Part shown: piece by piece, positions 1-10,718 of the stretch
Numbering within the stretch: position 1 is the first letter of the stretch
How the letters are laid out: each line of letters starts with the position of its first letter
Source: Campanula takesimana
Lineage: Eukaryota > Streptophyta > Magnoliopsida > Asterales > Campanulaceae
DNA length: 64,000 bases
Direction: 5' to 3'
Assembly: GCA_026119855.1 (NCBI GenBank)
Contig: JAOWBW010000181.1
Coordinates: 682,001-746,000 of the forward strand
The notes under the pieces: model-generated
What the model saw: the letters and a program-made list of their open reading frames with translations, nothing else
What the model was told of the DNA's origin: nothing
Database searches by the model: none
Program-made: the position numbers and the translations under genes

Positions 1-402
1 GTAGATCTTTCATCGATCGAACCTCTCCAAATAACTTGTTCTTTATTCTCGCTATTTATTTCCTGCTTAGTTATTTCTGACTTACTACTTTATTTAATCT
101 TATCAGATTGCTATTATTGCTGCTGTGTTTGTTATTGCTTATTGCCTTAGAATCCTTTTTATCCAAAACTTTAAGCCAAAACTTAGCGCGTGCGTTTTTA
201 GTCTCTACGCAGCTTTCCCTACGCAGTAGCTGCTTAAATTTCCGCTGTGCATTTCACACTCTCTCTGCGCGCTATACTTAGCTTATTTGAGAACTGTGCG
301 CATAAGCTATTGCTTTTCAAAAGGGTTTGAAAAGAATTTTTAAAACGCTATTCACCCCCTTCTAGCGATTTTCATACCCTTGTTGCCCCTTTGGGACCAA
401 CA
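1..402 (+). repeat. Sirevirus-like LTR, 3' end only (cut by window edge)
   Basis: This is the terminal 402 bp of a long terminal repeat ending in ACCAACA. It matches the end of the complete LTR at 11208-12648 with roughly 3% differences counted by eye. What follows (403 onward) is not a primer-binding site but the same flank that follows the other LTR. It is therefore the 3' LTR of a duplicated copy whose body lies left of the window, not the 5' LTR of the element at 1793-12648. Confidence 0.85.
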
Positions 403-767
403 CATGTGATCTTATTAACTTAGTATCTCAATCTTTCATGATCAGATAGTTAGTTTCAGTCAAGATCCAGTCGTCAGGATGTCATGTTAGGATGTAAAGT
501 GAACATGTAGAACTAGCATGTAAAATGTAAGACGTAAACTCAAGCTGTTATCTCCAGGATGTAGATGTAGTGCTGCGAGATTTTTCACCCCAGACATCAA
601 TAATATTTGAGTCTCTCATATCAATTATATCTCTCCATGAATGATTGGCTCCGACTATCTCTTTCTCAAGTCTTTAACAGAAAGGAATTGCAAATGGGTT
701 TGCAAGTGAAAGTTACATGGTTGTGACTTTTGACATGAGAGGGGTTGGGCAGTCAAGTGTTCCCTTA

Positions 768-1065
768 TAAGGATGGCCAAACCGAACCGGAACCGGACCG
801 GAGAAGCACGAAACCGGAGCAAACCGGCGAATAAACCGGAACCGGAGTAACCGGAACCGCCATTCATCCTGGCCGGTTACGGTTCACATAAATGGCGAAC
901 CGGACCGGAACCGGAACGAAAATCCCTTGTTTTTCAATAATTTTAAAAGGGGGGGACCGGAACCGGCACCTAACCGGAACCGGAACTGGGGTAAGCACGG
1001 GCCGGTTCAGGGTCACATATATGCCGAATCGGAATCGGGCCCAGAACCGGTTTTGGCCTTCCCTA
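768..1065. mobile_element. hAT-type MITE (copy A)
   Basis: Terminal inverted repeats read TAaGGATGGCCAAA and TTTTGGCCttCCCTA, flanked by the 8 bp duplication TTCCCTTA at 760-767 and 1066-1073. An 8 bp TSD and this kind of terminus are typical of hAT non-autonomous elements. The interior is a degenerate array of CCGGAACC-like units. Copies lie at 13622-13951 (same insertion, duplicated) and 51390-51751 (independent insertion). Confidence 0.85.
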
Positions 1066-1644
1066 TTCCCTTACTGGGTTTCAAGAAATCAAAGATGTGA
1101 TTGCTGTTTGCAAATGGGTTATCAGAATCTATACACTGACAGGATATTATTAGTGGGTTCTTCTACAGGTACTTTTTTTGGTCCAAATTTCTTGTCTTTT
1201 TGAAGTACTTGGGATCAAGGGTTAATTGGTGTTAGAATGATGATAATGAAGCACATGACTTTGATTGATTATTATTTTTGTAGTGAGGAAGATACCTTTC
1301 TAATTGATAGCTATCCTACTTGTTGGTGGGGGTAAGAATTGAACTACAAAGATCAGATTGGCTGTTTGATTTAGTAATTAGTCAGAGCAGATTTGTTTGT
1401 GGAGTAGACTGTTTTGGACTTCAGTGATATTAATTGGAAACGTTTTTTTTTTTTTTTACTGATGTACGTGCAAATGGGTAAATATAATTTCGTGTGAAAT
1501 AAATGTTGTGTGCTAGTTGTGCTTATGCTATTTTAGGAATTGACTGCTGGAACTCTTTGCTTAAATTTATTGAGATTGTGTGGAGAAATTTTCATGCAGT
1601 ACATCTTTCTTTTTTTAATCCAAAATCGAGTCCTGAAAAATATA

Positions 1645-1790
1645 CTCTCTTTGTCCCATAACAAACCACTCATTTCATTTTAGGAACGGTGATAAGGAAA
1701 AGTGTTTTAAAAGAAGGTGTTGTGAGTACGACGTAGAGAGAAAGTGATAGGAAATAGTAAGTAAAAAATTATTGTGAATATGGCACGTGG
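1645..1790. mobile_element. Stowaway MITE, truncated at duplication breakpoint
   Basis: Starts CTCTCTTTGTCCCATAACAA after TA, matching the intact element at 14530-14783. It is cut at 1790, where sequence switches directly to copia pol coding. This marks one breakpoint of the tandem duplication. Confidence 0.8.
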
Positions 1791-1792
1791 GC

Positions 1793-1888
1793 ACAGATAA
1801 TCAAATTGCTGATATCCTCACAAAAGCTCCTGATGCAAAGAGATTTGTCTTCTTGAGAGGAGAAATGGGTATGCTTGAATTTAGCTAA
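1793..1888 (+). pseudogene. Copia pol C-terminal tail (RNase H end)
   Basis: Thirty-one codons and a TAA stop remain of a copia polyprotein. The text ADILTKAPDAKRFVFLRGEM with GMLEF close behind matches the usual plant Ty1/copia RNase H terminus (ADI.TK......F...R..LGM). Everything upstream (gag, protease, integrase, RT) was left behind at the duplication breakpoint at 1790/1791. The reading frame is open to its own stop, so decay of this tail is slight. It fixes the element's orientation as plus and places the env-like gene after pol, the order found in Sireviruses. Confidence 0.85.
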
Positions 1889-2808
1889 ATTGTCCATATG
1901 ATTTGTTATTACTAATGATTTTGTGTTTGCTTGATAAGTGTTCAAATTAGGTCAAGTTTCATGCTCCTGCGCAACACCTGCGCAATATGGTACTGTGCAG
2001 TGATTCATTTGCGCATAAAACAATGCAGTTATGAGATTTAGAGAATTTTTTGCGCTATTTATGCTCTGCGCATGATTTTAACATGCGCACTTTTCGTGGA
2101 TCGCATGTAAGTACTCTATTCATTAGACATTGCACTTAGGTCCTTAACTGAAAAGTCAACGCTTAGCTCGCAAGGGTACTTGTGTAATTAAATTTTTCCC
2201 TCGCTTTAATTTTTGAATTTTCTTGGGAAATTACCATTTTACCCCTACTCATGTCCCATTGTCATCAATCCAAACTACGATTGATGACAGCGCCCCTTCG
2301 GAATGTCTGCTGACCATTTAATGAGGAAGGTGATGCGACAGCAGTCAGCATCTTTTGGCTGACACACGCGCGCGCAAAGACTGCGCACACGCGCCCCCCA
2401 TTTAGCCACGTCACCCTGCTAATATGCGTCCGTCCTTTCACTGACTCAGCATTTATAAAGAAGTTGACTCGACAGTGACCTGCTTAGAACTTCGCACTCA
2501 AGCACGCGCTAAGCCTGCGCACGCGCGCATATGGTTGGGCCACGTCATCGCAGCACGTGTCCCACTTCGCTTTTTCACCAAATATTTTGCTGACGTCATG
2601 CGATATTGTTTTCCCTTTTCGGCATAAAACCTTCTGACCCCTCTCTTTCTTCTCTTCTGCTCAATCTCTTTCACCAAAACCTCCATTTTCTCTCTCCATT
2701 TTTCACCATCTTCTAAAGATTTCCTCTTTCTCTCTCTTTGACCTTCATCTTCTCCATCTTTCATCTTCCCAAAACTTCCTCTTTCATCTAAACCCTAGCT
2801 CTTTATCA
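1889..2808 (+). promoter_or_regulatory. pol-env spacer with internal promoter-like block
   Basis: Non-coding, with several TGCGCA palindromes. Between 2400 and 2630 it holds a cluster of bZIP-type sites: CCACGTCA (2406-2413, 2540-2547), TGACTCA (2442-2448), a CACGTG G-box (2554-2559) and TGACGTCA (2591-2598). TATA-like strings lie at 2452-2458 (TTATAAA) and 2623-2629 (CATAAAA). A pyrimidine-rich leader of about 170 bp then runs to the ATG at 2809. The layout looks like a promoter and 5' UTR dedicated to the downstream env-like gene. That role is inference; the motifs are visible. Confidence 0.5.
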
Positions 2809-5186
2809 ATGGCACCAAAGAAGACCACTCAAGAAATGCCCGAAGTTATTCTCTCCTCCACTACTTCTTCCTCATCTTCTTCTGGGTCCGAACAAGAACA
2901 ACAAGTCCTCAAACCCGCCGTCGACGACATGGTATGGTTTCTTGATCTCCTTCTCTATTTTTCACATTTCTTCCATAGTTGTTCTTTGAGGTCTTAAAAC
3001 CTCCCTTTGTGATTATGTGCTTGTTTGGTGTTCATTTTTGATATCGATTGTTGCTACGTGTTCGTTTTCACCTGATCTACTCTTATATGTTGTTTATTTC
3101 ATGATCAAAACACTTTTTCTATGATTTCTATCAAATTTTTGGTTCGAAAACCCCTAGACAATCGAACGGTTCTTCTCGTTTTCTGGGTTTATTCTATCGT
3201 GTTTGACTGTTTGGTTTACATGGTTTTGTTCGTCATGTTCATACGGTCATTTCGATTTACTTTTTGTTGCATTTGGACAACGTTTTATTTTTCATATTCT
3301 TGGTGTTCTTCGTGTCCATGAACAGTTATTTCGTGTTCATCAAGTTCTTGATTTTTCTCTTATGCTTTGTGGTTCGCATAAGAATTTCTAAGTGTTTGTG
3401 TTTCTGCGCATGCTTGCTTGTTTTACGCATGTTTACTTGATTTTGCGCATTATTGTCATCATTTTTTTTATCAAGTATGGAGTTGTTGCGCATAGGTATT
3501 TCTGTGCTATCTGCGCATGCGCAAAGCTCCATGCGCAATAATATTTGTCTAAACTATTTCTTTGTTTTGCGCAGAATCCCTTCTACTTTATTTGTGGCTG
3601 TGAAGTCACTGAAAGGGATCTAAATCAAGATGCCATTGGACGCTGTTTGATGAGGCATCTGCGCTCATCGGGAATTCTTCCCCTCTTCACCCTTGATCAA
3701 TCTTTCTACGTGCCTTCTCTCGTAGATGAGTTCTTCGAGACAGCGCGCGTCATTCTTGCGAAGCACAAGGGTGTATCTACTCAGATCATCAAGGCAGTTG
3801 TCCAGAACTGCGAGATTCTGGTGCATCCTAATCACATACCCAAGCTCTGCAATTTTGAGGTTGATGATGCGCCAGATACCTATGATGTGGCTAAACAGAA
3901 CAAATTAGCACAAAAGCTCGTAAATGAGCCAACTCTTGCAAAGCGATGGTCTGCGCATGATCGGAAAGAATTTGGTGAGGTGATGTATCACCTGTGCACC
4001 TTAGTTGGTGATTCCCTCAACTGCAAGAATGGCAAAAAAGGGAAGTTCATTTCAAAGTAGTGGGAATACTGCGCAGCCATCTATCAGAAGGATGAGCTCA
4101 ACTGGCCCCAGATTATATTGGATGAGCTCACAAAAGCCATGAAGAGCTACGATACGCATTTTGACGCAGGGAAACCCAAATACCGGACTCATTGCAGACT
4201 GCTCTCCAAACTCTTGCTTCAATATGAAGAGTTAGAAACTTTTGTGAACAAAAGACCTATCCTGAAGCAGTCCTACTCCTCAAAGTACTACACCAGATCG
4301 CAGCTCCATCTTCTGTGCGATGAGATTGGCGATGCTGATTATTATCGCGTCTGGAAATCAGATAATGATCCCAACAAGGAACCGTGGTTTGGTAAATTGC
4401 CCAAGGATGTCAAAGGTAAGAAGAGCACAGCAGATCCAAGTGTTGCGCCTACGCAAGAAACAGCTGAAGAAGCCTCTAAACGCAAGGGAAAAGGCATTGC
4501 GGAGCCAAGCTCTAAGAAGGATAAGGACATTCCCTTCCAGTCCACCGCAGGCATCAAGATCTGTGAGCCTGCGCTTGCTGCTCCCAAGCCTCCCTCCAAA
4601 AAACGCAAGGCAGATGCGCCTGAGCCCTCACCAAAGAAGGCCAAGACTTTAAAGGGAGCCTTCCAGCGTGTCCCCACTACTGCGCATGATTCTGAAGCAC
4701 GCATGGATCACACTGGTGATTCTGAAGATGCTGATCTTCAGGGGGAGATTCTTCCAAAGGCCCCTGCTGCGCAAGAACCTGCTCCTGCTACTGGAGATAT
4801 TCCTGTTACAACTCCTCCCCGCCGTAAGCAAAAAGTGCGCAGCAGCGCTAAGGGTTCAAAGAAGCGCCATACTTCATCTTCTCCAAGTTCTCTAAGAGAG
4901 CCAACATCGAGTGCATTTCAGCGCGTAAACATCCCTGTTGGCAATATGCACAGGGTTACTTCTATTCTAGATGAAGGCCTGGATCTTGTGCCAGAGGAAG
5001 ATGAAGATGATGATGCTGTTGATCAAGCCATTGGTGGTGATGGCGCAGCCCCTCCTGAGACTACTCCTGCTGCGCACACTGACCAACCTGACCCTGTTGC
5101 GCCGGAGATTCCAGTACCTACTGCTGCTGCTGATCCTGTAGATTCTCTCAAGGATGGTGCCACTGCATCTGATAGTAGTGACCATT
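2809..5186 (+). pseudogene. Sirevirus env-like/extra ORF, N-terminal half
   Basis: Exon 1 (2809-2931) encodes a Ser-rich start, MAPKKTTQEMPEV. Exon 2 (from 3575) continues in phase with NPFYFICGCEVTERD and runs to 5186, where an LTR insertion interrupts it. Exon 2 first encodes a compact conserved-looking region (3575-4400) that resembles the 'putative plant transposon protein' domain found in extra ORFs of plant retroelements; I infer this from general character. A charged Lys/Pro/Ala-rich linker follows, with nuclear-localisation-like stretches (KKRKADAPEPSPKKAK). A TAG at 4058-4060 breaks exon 2 in frame. Position after pol and before the 3' LTR is that of the Sirevirus env-like gene. No signal peptide or clear membrane segment is seen; the hydrophobic tail after 5187 is LTR sequence. 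The C-terminal half resumes near 9765. Confidence 0.65.
2932..3574 (+). other. Candidate intron in env-like gene
   Basis: A 643 bp T-rich segment with donor ATG|GTATGG at 2931/2932 and acceptor TTTTGCGCAG|AATCCC at 3574/3575. Exon 1 ends on a complete codon and exon 2 begins on one, so removal keeps the frame (phase 0). Reading straight through from exon 1 hits a stop by 2997. No RNA evidence is available here. Confidence 0.6.
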
Positions 5187-6438
5187 TGATGAGTGAGTTT
5201 TTACTCACTTTATTAGATACTTTTAAGCTTAATTATTGCTTTGTTTTCAAGCTTTTGTTATTTGATTTGTGTATTTTTGTGTTTTTGTTGTCTAGGTTGA
5301 TTATGTGCTCAATCTACAAGAAAGAGGGAGAAAAAAATTGCTTAATTGAGTAAGGATGCAAAGGCCAGGGACTGCTGTGCAAAATCTGCTGAACTCCAAG
5401 GACCAAACTGCAATTTTTGATTCAAAAGGACTGTTCTGGAATTTCTGAAAAGATGGAGGACTAAACTGGAAATTATCAAATTATGAGGGACCTTTGAGGG
5501 ATTTTGGAATTCAGCCCAAAATTACCCCAAGTTGGAGAAGGAATTTAGTTTCCTAATCCTTGATGATATCTTTTGATTAGGTTATTTAGTTTAGGATTTC
5601 TTTTTAGTTTCCTTTTTCTTTTACAATTCTTTTTCCTTTTAGATTTAAGTTAGTTTTTCTTCTATAAATACTAGATTAGTTTTCTTATATTTTTTATCAA
5701 CAATGTAGCTAGTAAATATTTGTAAGGGTTGCAAGGTTAGAGGTAACTTTTGTCTTTTTATTTAATTGAGGTATTTTTATTTTTCATCTTTTGAGCTATA
5801 TTCATAATTTTACTTGTGATTATTTTAGATCCGTTGCTAGGGTTTGTAGACTTGATCAATCTATTTATCTGTTTTATGGATCTCTGTTAGAATTTTCTAT
5901 GACTGTGCCAGTGTAGAAATTCATAAGTAGCATCTTCATAGTTTATGCATGTGCCATGGTAAATTGTGAAGTGGGTAAAATTAGACGATTATCAATATGA
6001 AATAATTGTAGAAAGCGTTCTTGATCTTAGTTTCTTAAATCGTTCATCAATTAATTCTTAGATCTAGACTGTGCCAGTTAGATTTGATTATTGATTAGGG
6101 TTTCTAGTGAGTGTGCCACTGCTAGTAACTACTCCGAAAGAAGAAACATAGATTGAAATAAATCTCGTGATCGAGTGAATAGGGTGAAAAAGTGAAAATA
6201 TGTACCGATGATATTTGGATTAAAGACGGAGATATCTTTTAATTCTGCGATTCCTATCATTTATATGCTTGCTTATTTTGATCACCTATCCTTTTATTTA
6301 TGTTTTGTTTTATTTATTACTTTTAAAATAATTAAATAATTTGGAATTAATCCAAGTCCTTGTGGATCGACCCTTGTGTTTGCATATTGCTATGACGATA
6401 GCTCGTGCACTTGCGAGGTATTATAATTTTGTCTATCA
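5187..6438 (+). mobile_element. Athila/Tat-like LTR, plus arm of inverted pair
   Basis: A 1252 bp LTR starting TGATGAGTGAG and ending GTCTATCA, followed 9 bp later by a tRNA-Asp type primer site. It is inserted in the env-like ORF after CCATT (5182-5186). The same LTR recurs in reverse orientation at 6989-8239 (1251 bp) with only scattered differences, forming a very large palindrome. Confidence 0.85.
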
Positions 6439-6447
6439 AGTTTTTTT

Positions 6448-6465
6448 TGGCGCCGTTGCCGGGGA
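6448..6465 (+). promoter_or_regulatory. Primer-binding site, tRNA-Asp type
   Basis: TGGCGCCGTTGCCGGGGA is the primer-binding sequence widely seen in Athila and Tat lineage Ty3/gypsy elements. It sits just downstream of the LTR end at 6438. Confidence 0.85.
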
Positions 6466-6644
6466 CTTGCGCTTTAATTCTAGTTATTTGATTATCTATC
6501 TTAGTTAATGTTTTGTGTCACTCGAAAGAGTCTCCTTGAGTTTGTGGGTTTATAGAGGAGTGCAAATAGTGTCACCCTCCAAAAAGATTTTTATTTTTTA
6601 ATTTTATAAAGAGCCTCCAGTTTTTGTAAACCTTGCAATTTATT

Positions 6645-6701
<57 letters not shown>

Positions 6702-6962
6702 GTTAGTTATTAATTTTTGGTAGTTTTTTGTTTTTCCAAAAGATATTATGCTTGTGGGTTTCTTTTGTGGTGTTGTGATTGCAGTTTAATGGTATTGAGA
6801 AAGCAGTTTGGATCAGGGATCGAAGGGGAATTGTGAAAAAATAAAGAGACTGGTGACGCAAAATCGGTTAGATAATATAATCCCCAAATCAAATCAAAGA
6901 AATCCATGCCCGACGTCTACTGTCTCTCCCATCGACGACCCCCCTTGCCGCGCACTCTCACT
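6466..6962. other. Centre of LTR palindrome: two unlike leaders and an (AT)n tract
   Basis: About 500 bp between the two facing primer sites. The two sides are not inverted copies of each other. The left leader is T-rich and contains an (AT)n microsatellite at about 6648-6699. The right leader, read on the minus strand, is different and less AT-rich. The open frame at 6808-7080 shows no retroviral motif and I do not call it a gene. Confidence 0.6.
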
Positions 6963-6980
6963 TCCCCGGCAACGGCGCCA
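6963..6980 (-). promoter_or_regulatory. Primer-binding site, tRNA-Asp type (minus)
   Basis: Exact reverse complement of the 6448-6465 site, belonging to the minus-strand LTR at 6989-8239. Confidence 0.85.
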
Positions 6981-6988
6981 AAAAAACT

Positions 6989-8239
6989 TGATAGATAAAA
7001 TTATAATACCTCTCAAGTACACGAGCTATCGTCATAGCAATATGCAAACACAAGGGTCGATCCACAAGGACTTGGATTAATTCCAAATTATTTAATTATT
7101 TTAAAAGCAATAAATAAAACAAAACATAAATAAAAGGATAGGTGATCAAAATAAGCAAGCATATAAATGATAGGAATCGCAGAATTAAAAGATATCTCCG
7201 TCTTTAATCCAAATATCATCGGTACATATTTTCACTTTTTCACCCTATTCACTCGATCACGAGATTTATTTCAATCTCTGTTTCTTCTTTCGGAGTAGTT
7301 ACTAGCAGTGGCACACTCACTAGAAACCCTAATCAATAATCAAATCTAACTGGCACAGTCTAGATCTAAGAATTAATTGATGAACGATTTAAGAAACTAA
7401 GATCAAGAACGCTTTCTACAATTATTTCATATAGATAATCGTCTAATTTTACCCACTTCACAATTTACCATGGCATATGCATAAACTATGAAGATGCTAC
7501 TTATGAATTTCTACACTGGCACAGTCATAGAAAATTCTAGCAGAGATCCATAACACAAATAAATAGATTGATCAAGTCTACAAACCCTAGCAACGGATCT
7601 AAAATAATCACAAGTAAAATTATGAATAGAGATCAAAAGATGAAAAATAAAAATACCTCAATTAAATAAAAAGACAAAAGTTACCTCTAACCTTGCAACC
7701 CTTACAAATATTTACTAGCTACATTGTTGATAAAAAATATAAGAAAACTAATCTAGTATTTATAGAAGAAAAACTAACTTAAATCTAAAAGGAAAAAGAA
7801 TTGTAAAAGAAAAAGGAAACTAAAAAGAAATCCTAAACTAAATAACCTAATCAAAAGATATCATCAAGGATTAGGAAACTAAATTCCTTCTCCAACTTGG
7901 GGTAATTTTGGGCTGAATTCCGAAATCCCTCAAAGGTCCCTCATAATTTGATAATTTCCAGTTTAGTCCTCCATGTTTTCAGAAATTCCAGAACAGTCCC
8001 TTTGAATCAGAAATTGCAGTTTGGTCCTTGGATTTCAGCAAATTTTGCACAGCAGTCCCTGGCCTTTGCATCATTACTCAATTAAGCAGTTTTTCTTTCT
8101 CTTTCTTGTAGATTGAGCACATAATCACCCTAGACAATAAAACACACAAAAATACACAAATCAAATAACAAAAGCTTGAAAACAAAGCAATAATAAAGCT
8201 TAAAAGTATCTAATAAAGTGAGTAAAAACTCACTCATCA
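6989..8239 (-). mobile_element. Athila/Tat-like LTR, minus arm of inverted pair
   Basis: Reverse-oriented copy of 5187-6438. On its U3 side (8240 onward) it is preceded by a polypurine tract and on its U5 side it is followed by a primer site. It therefore has internal sequence at both ends, as expected for a junction LTR rather than a simple 5' or 3' LTR. Confidence 0.85.
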
Positions 8240-9764
8240 AATACCCCCAAACTTAATCATTTACTTGTCCTCAAGTAAAACAAAAGTAAACTACCTACCA
8301 AACAAAAAAAATCTAATAAAACAACTAATCTACTAAAACAAAACACATTTTTTTTTTTTTTTTTTTTTGTTGTCAAGTCATGATCATCGGCCCATAAAAG
8401 TCTCATAAATCAAATATACATACTCAATATGAAATCAATCAATACCATGCAAGTCTAAATACACAACTCAATCAATAAAATATCACCATGATTCTCCGTG
8501 TGTGTGTGCAATGCAATAACTAGATCACCGTCAAACCAGAATACATTATAAAGCCAAGAATCCACTCATTCTCTAATAGATATGATATATGGAGTTGAAG
8601 ATTCAATGGAACATGAAGTGTGAAGATCAAGAACCAAATAGCTTGCTTTTCATGACTATCTCCACTAATGGAGACTACAATCAACCAAAAATCAGTTAGG
8701 ACTTTATTAGCTGTTAATGTTAGGCTCGGTTAAGGGCTACAAACGAAAGGTAAAGAATTCAAATTCAAGAGAATATAACCAAAGAGTCTTCAAATAATAA
8801 CAAAATTTCGCACACTCTTGGGCCTCTTTCGTTTCACCAATGCATCAACCCCCAAACTTGATATTTTGCATATAATACTTTTGGATATAATGCACTCCTT
8901 TTTCTACCTCCCTTTTTTCCTTCAATAGTTGCACCATTTTTTTTTTTTTTTGAGCCTCTTGTCTCACTTTTTTTTTTTTCCCCAAAGTTACCTTATAACG
9001 GTTTCTCAAACTTTCAGTTACTTTTGCCCATTTCAAATATCTTCCATAATCTCACTTTACCTTGTCTTTAATTCTTTAATTATACTCTCTTGACGGGTAA
9101 GAAAAAGTGTATAAGCTAAGGGGTGAGTAAATATGGGTTCAAGAAACGATGTCGAATGGGGGTCGTTGTGTGCTTTTGCACACTCCATTCTTTTTACTTA
9201 AAGCTCAAATGGGGTAACTAGGGATAATTTTATAAAGGGTAGTTTAAGGCTTAATATATGACTAACAAAGAATGCCTACGTCGTCTCTCTAGTCAATCAT
9301 AATCCCAAAAATTTCGCCTCGAAAGTCAATCAAGCAAGTTCTAAAGTTCCCGAGAATGTATTGAATAAGTCAACTAAATAATGGTCATCTAAGTCTTCCG
9401 GTGATCAAAGTAATTAACATAAAGTGCTCAAAAAGATGGAGAATCAAAGATCAACCATATTAATCAAGTCACACATCCGGACAAGTATAGCATTAAAGAA
9501 CTCAACTTAAGCATGCATAATCAATTTTTACTATCATAGACAAAGGCCAAATTAGACAACTAGACTCAAACAAAAACTTTTTCTTTTTCTTTTTTTTTTT
9601 TTTGCAATAAACAAAAATTTTGACCGCGCAAAGCTGCCTACGTTCCCCTCAGGACTATAAGGGGCTCAGGTCACCGTAGTTCAAACCCGACAAAGAAAAA
9701 AAGAAAACATTTTTTTTATAAAATATTTTTTTTAAAACCAACAATGCACCCCACCCCCAAACTT
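8240..9764 (-). mobile_element. Athila/Tat-like 3' untranslated region with polypurine tracts
   Basis: Read on the minus strand this is AT-rich, non-coding, and ends AAGTTTGGGGGTATT directly before the LTR start, a good polypurine tract. The same core (complement CCCCCAAACTT) recurs near 8850 and 9747. Poly-T runs occur at 8348-8368, 8938-8952 and 9585-9602. The sequence near 9630-9690 resembles the 3' region of Tat-type elements as I remember it. The right edge, where env-like coding resumes, has no LTR end and no clear TSD, so this side is truncated. Confidence 0.6.
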
Positions 9765-10718
9765 AAACAGCGCAATGTCCACATTGCGCACAGGACACCT
9801 CCCGCAGATCCTGTTTCTACCACCTCTCCTCCAAAGACTACAACAGAGCAACCTCCTGCTGCATCAACTCTTCATGCGTTCTCCACTTCTTCCCTCTCTT
9901 CATCAATTGACCTGTGCCAGATTCTCCAAGCTCTCAATACTACACAAGTCAACCAAGTGGCTGCGCAGTCTCAGATGAATCAAATTATCACTGCGCAGAA
10001 CGCTATTCAAGAGCACCAGCGTGTGGAGATTGCTACCATTAAGGGGGAGAATGCTGCAAAGGCAAGCGCAAGTACGTCCGCAGGCCCCTTTTCGCGCACT
10101 CCAGACCTCCTCGACCAACTTGTCTTGGATTCCCTGAAATCGATTAGTGGGTTGCTAGAAAATGTCTGCACCTACGAATCTATTAATGATGGGTTTACAG
10201 GCTTGCTGAAGAGACTGCACAAGAATTTAGCTGATGGCTTATTTGAAGGGTTTGCTGGCCTTGAAGCCCAGATTATGGATAGATTTGGCCAAGGTGGTCC
10301 TGCGCAAGCTGGTGCACTAAATATGGAAAGTGTCAGGGAGTGCATAACTCAAGCGATGACTGACTTTGCTGATGGGTTCAAAGCAAGGATGGACGAAGCT
10401 ATGTTTGATATTCAAGCTAGCGTGAACACTCAGCGCCTCCACACTGACACTCGTCTTGAAGCAAAGCAGACCACCATCATCAATACAATTGAAGCTGCGG
10501 AGCAATCGTACTTTAACCAAATGACTAGTCATCAATTGGCCTACACCAATAACTTTCGCGCACTTCAAGATGATAATAGAAATATGCACAGAGGGATGAC
10601 CACTTATGTGGGAGAAGCAGTTGCGTTTCGCGAAAAATTTCAAGATCTCAAAATTGAACTTATGAACAAGTTCAATGGACTACAGAACGAGATGCGCGAA
10701 GCCCTGCATCGGATCTAG
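9765..10718 (+). pseudogene. Sirevirus env-like ORF, C-terminal half (coiled coil)
   Basis: About 315 codons open to TAG at 10716-10718. A Pro/Thr/Ser-rich linker (PPADPVSTTSPPKTTTEQ) is followed by Gln/Asn/Ala-rich helical stretches. A long heptad-like region with regular Leu, Ile and Ala spacing and many acidic and basic residues then runs to the C-terminus. A C-terminal coiled coil is a known trait of Sirevirus env-like proteins. The link to 2809-5186 is supported by orientation, shared TGCGCA-rich composition and position before the 3' LTR. The codons at the exact join are lost or altered around the LTR insertion. The start codon at 9744 lies in the inserted element, so it is not used as a start here. 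Confidence 0.65.

Larger units (their letters stand above)
403..1790. repeat. Duplicated flank, copy A
   Basis: Near-identical to 12649-14675 (copy B), including the same hAT MITE and the same Stowaway MITE start. Copy A lacks the 614 bp solo LTR that splits copy B and keeps the uninterrupted target GACAT at 593-597. Similarity stops at GTGG (1787-1790), inside the Stowaway element. No convincing host gene is seen; the short reading frames here lie in the CCGGAACC-rich MITE or in AT-rich spacer. Confidence 0.85.

Noticed and set aside
1..402. LTR at the left edge as the 5' LTR of the Sirevirus-like element
   Set aside because: No primer site follows; the following 1.4 kb is identical flank found after the 3' LTR.
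655..1203. Gly/Arg-rich frames on both strands
   Set aside because: Produced by CCGGAACC arrays of the hAT MITE; the same frames appear wherever the MITE inserts.
6808..7080. 90-codon frame in the palindrome centre
   Set aside because: Spans leader, primer site and LTR of a minus-strand element; no motif.
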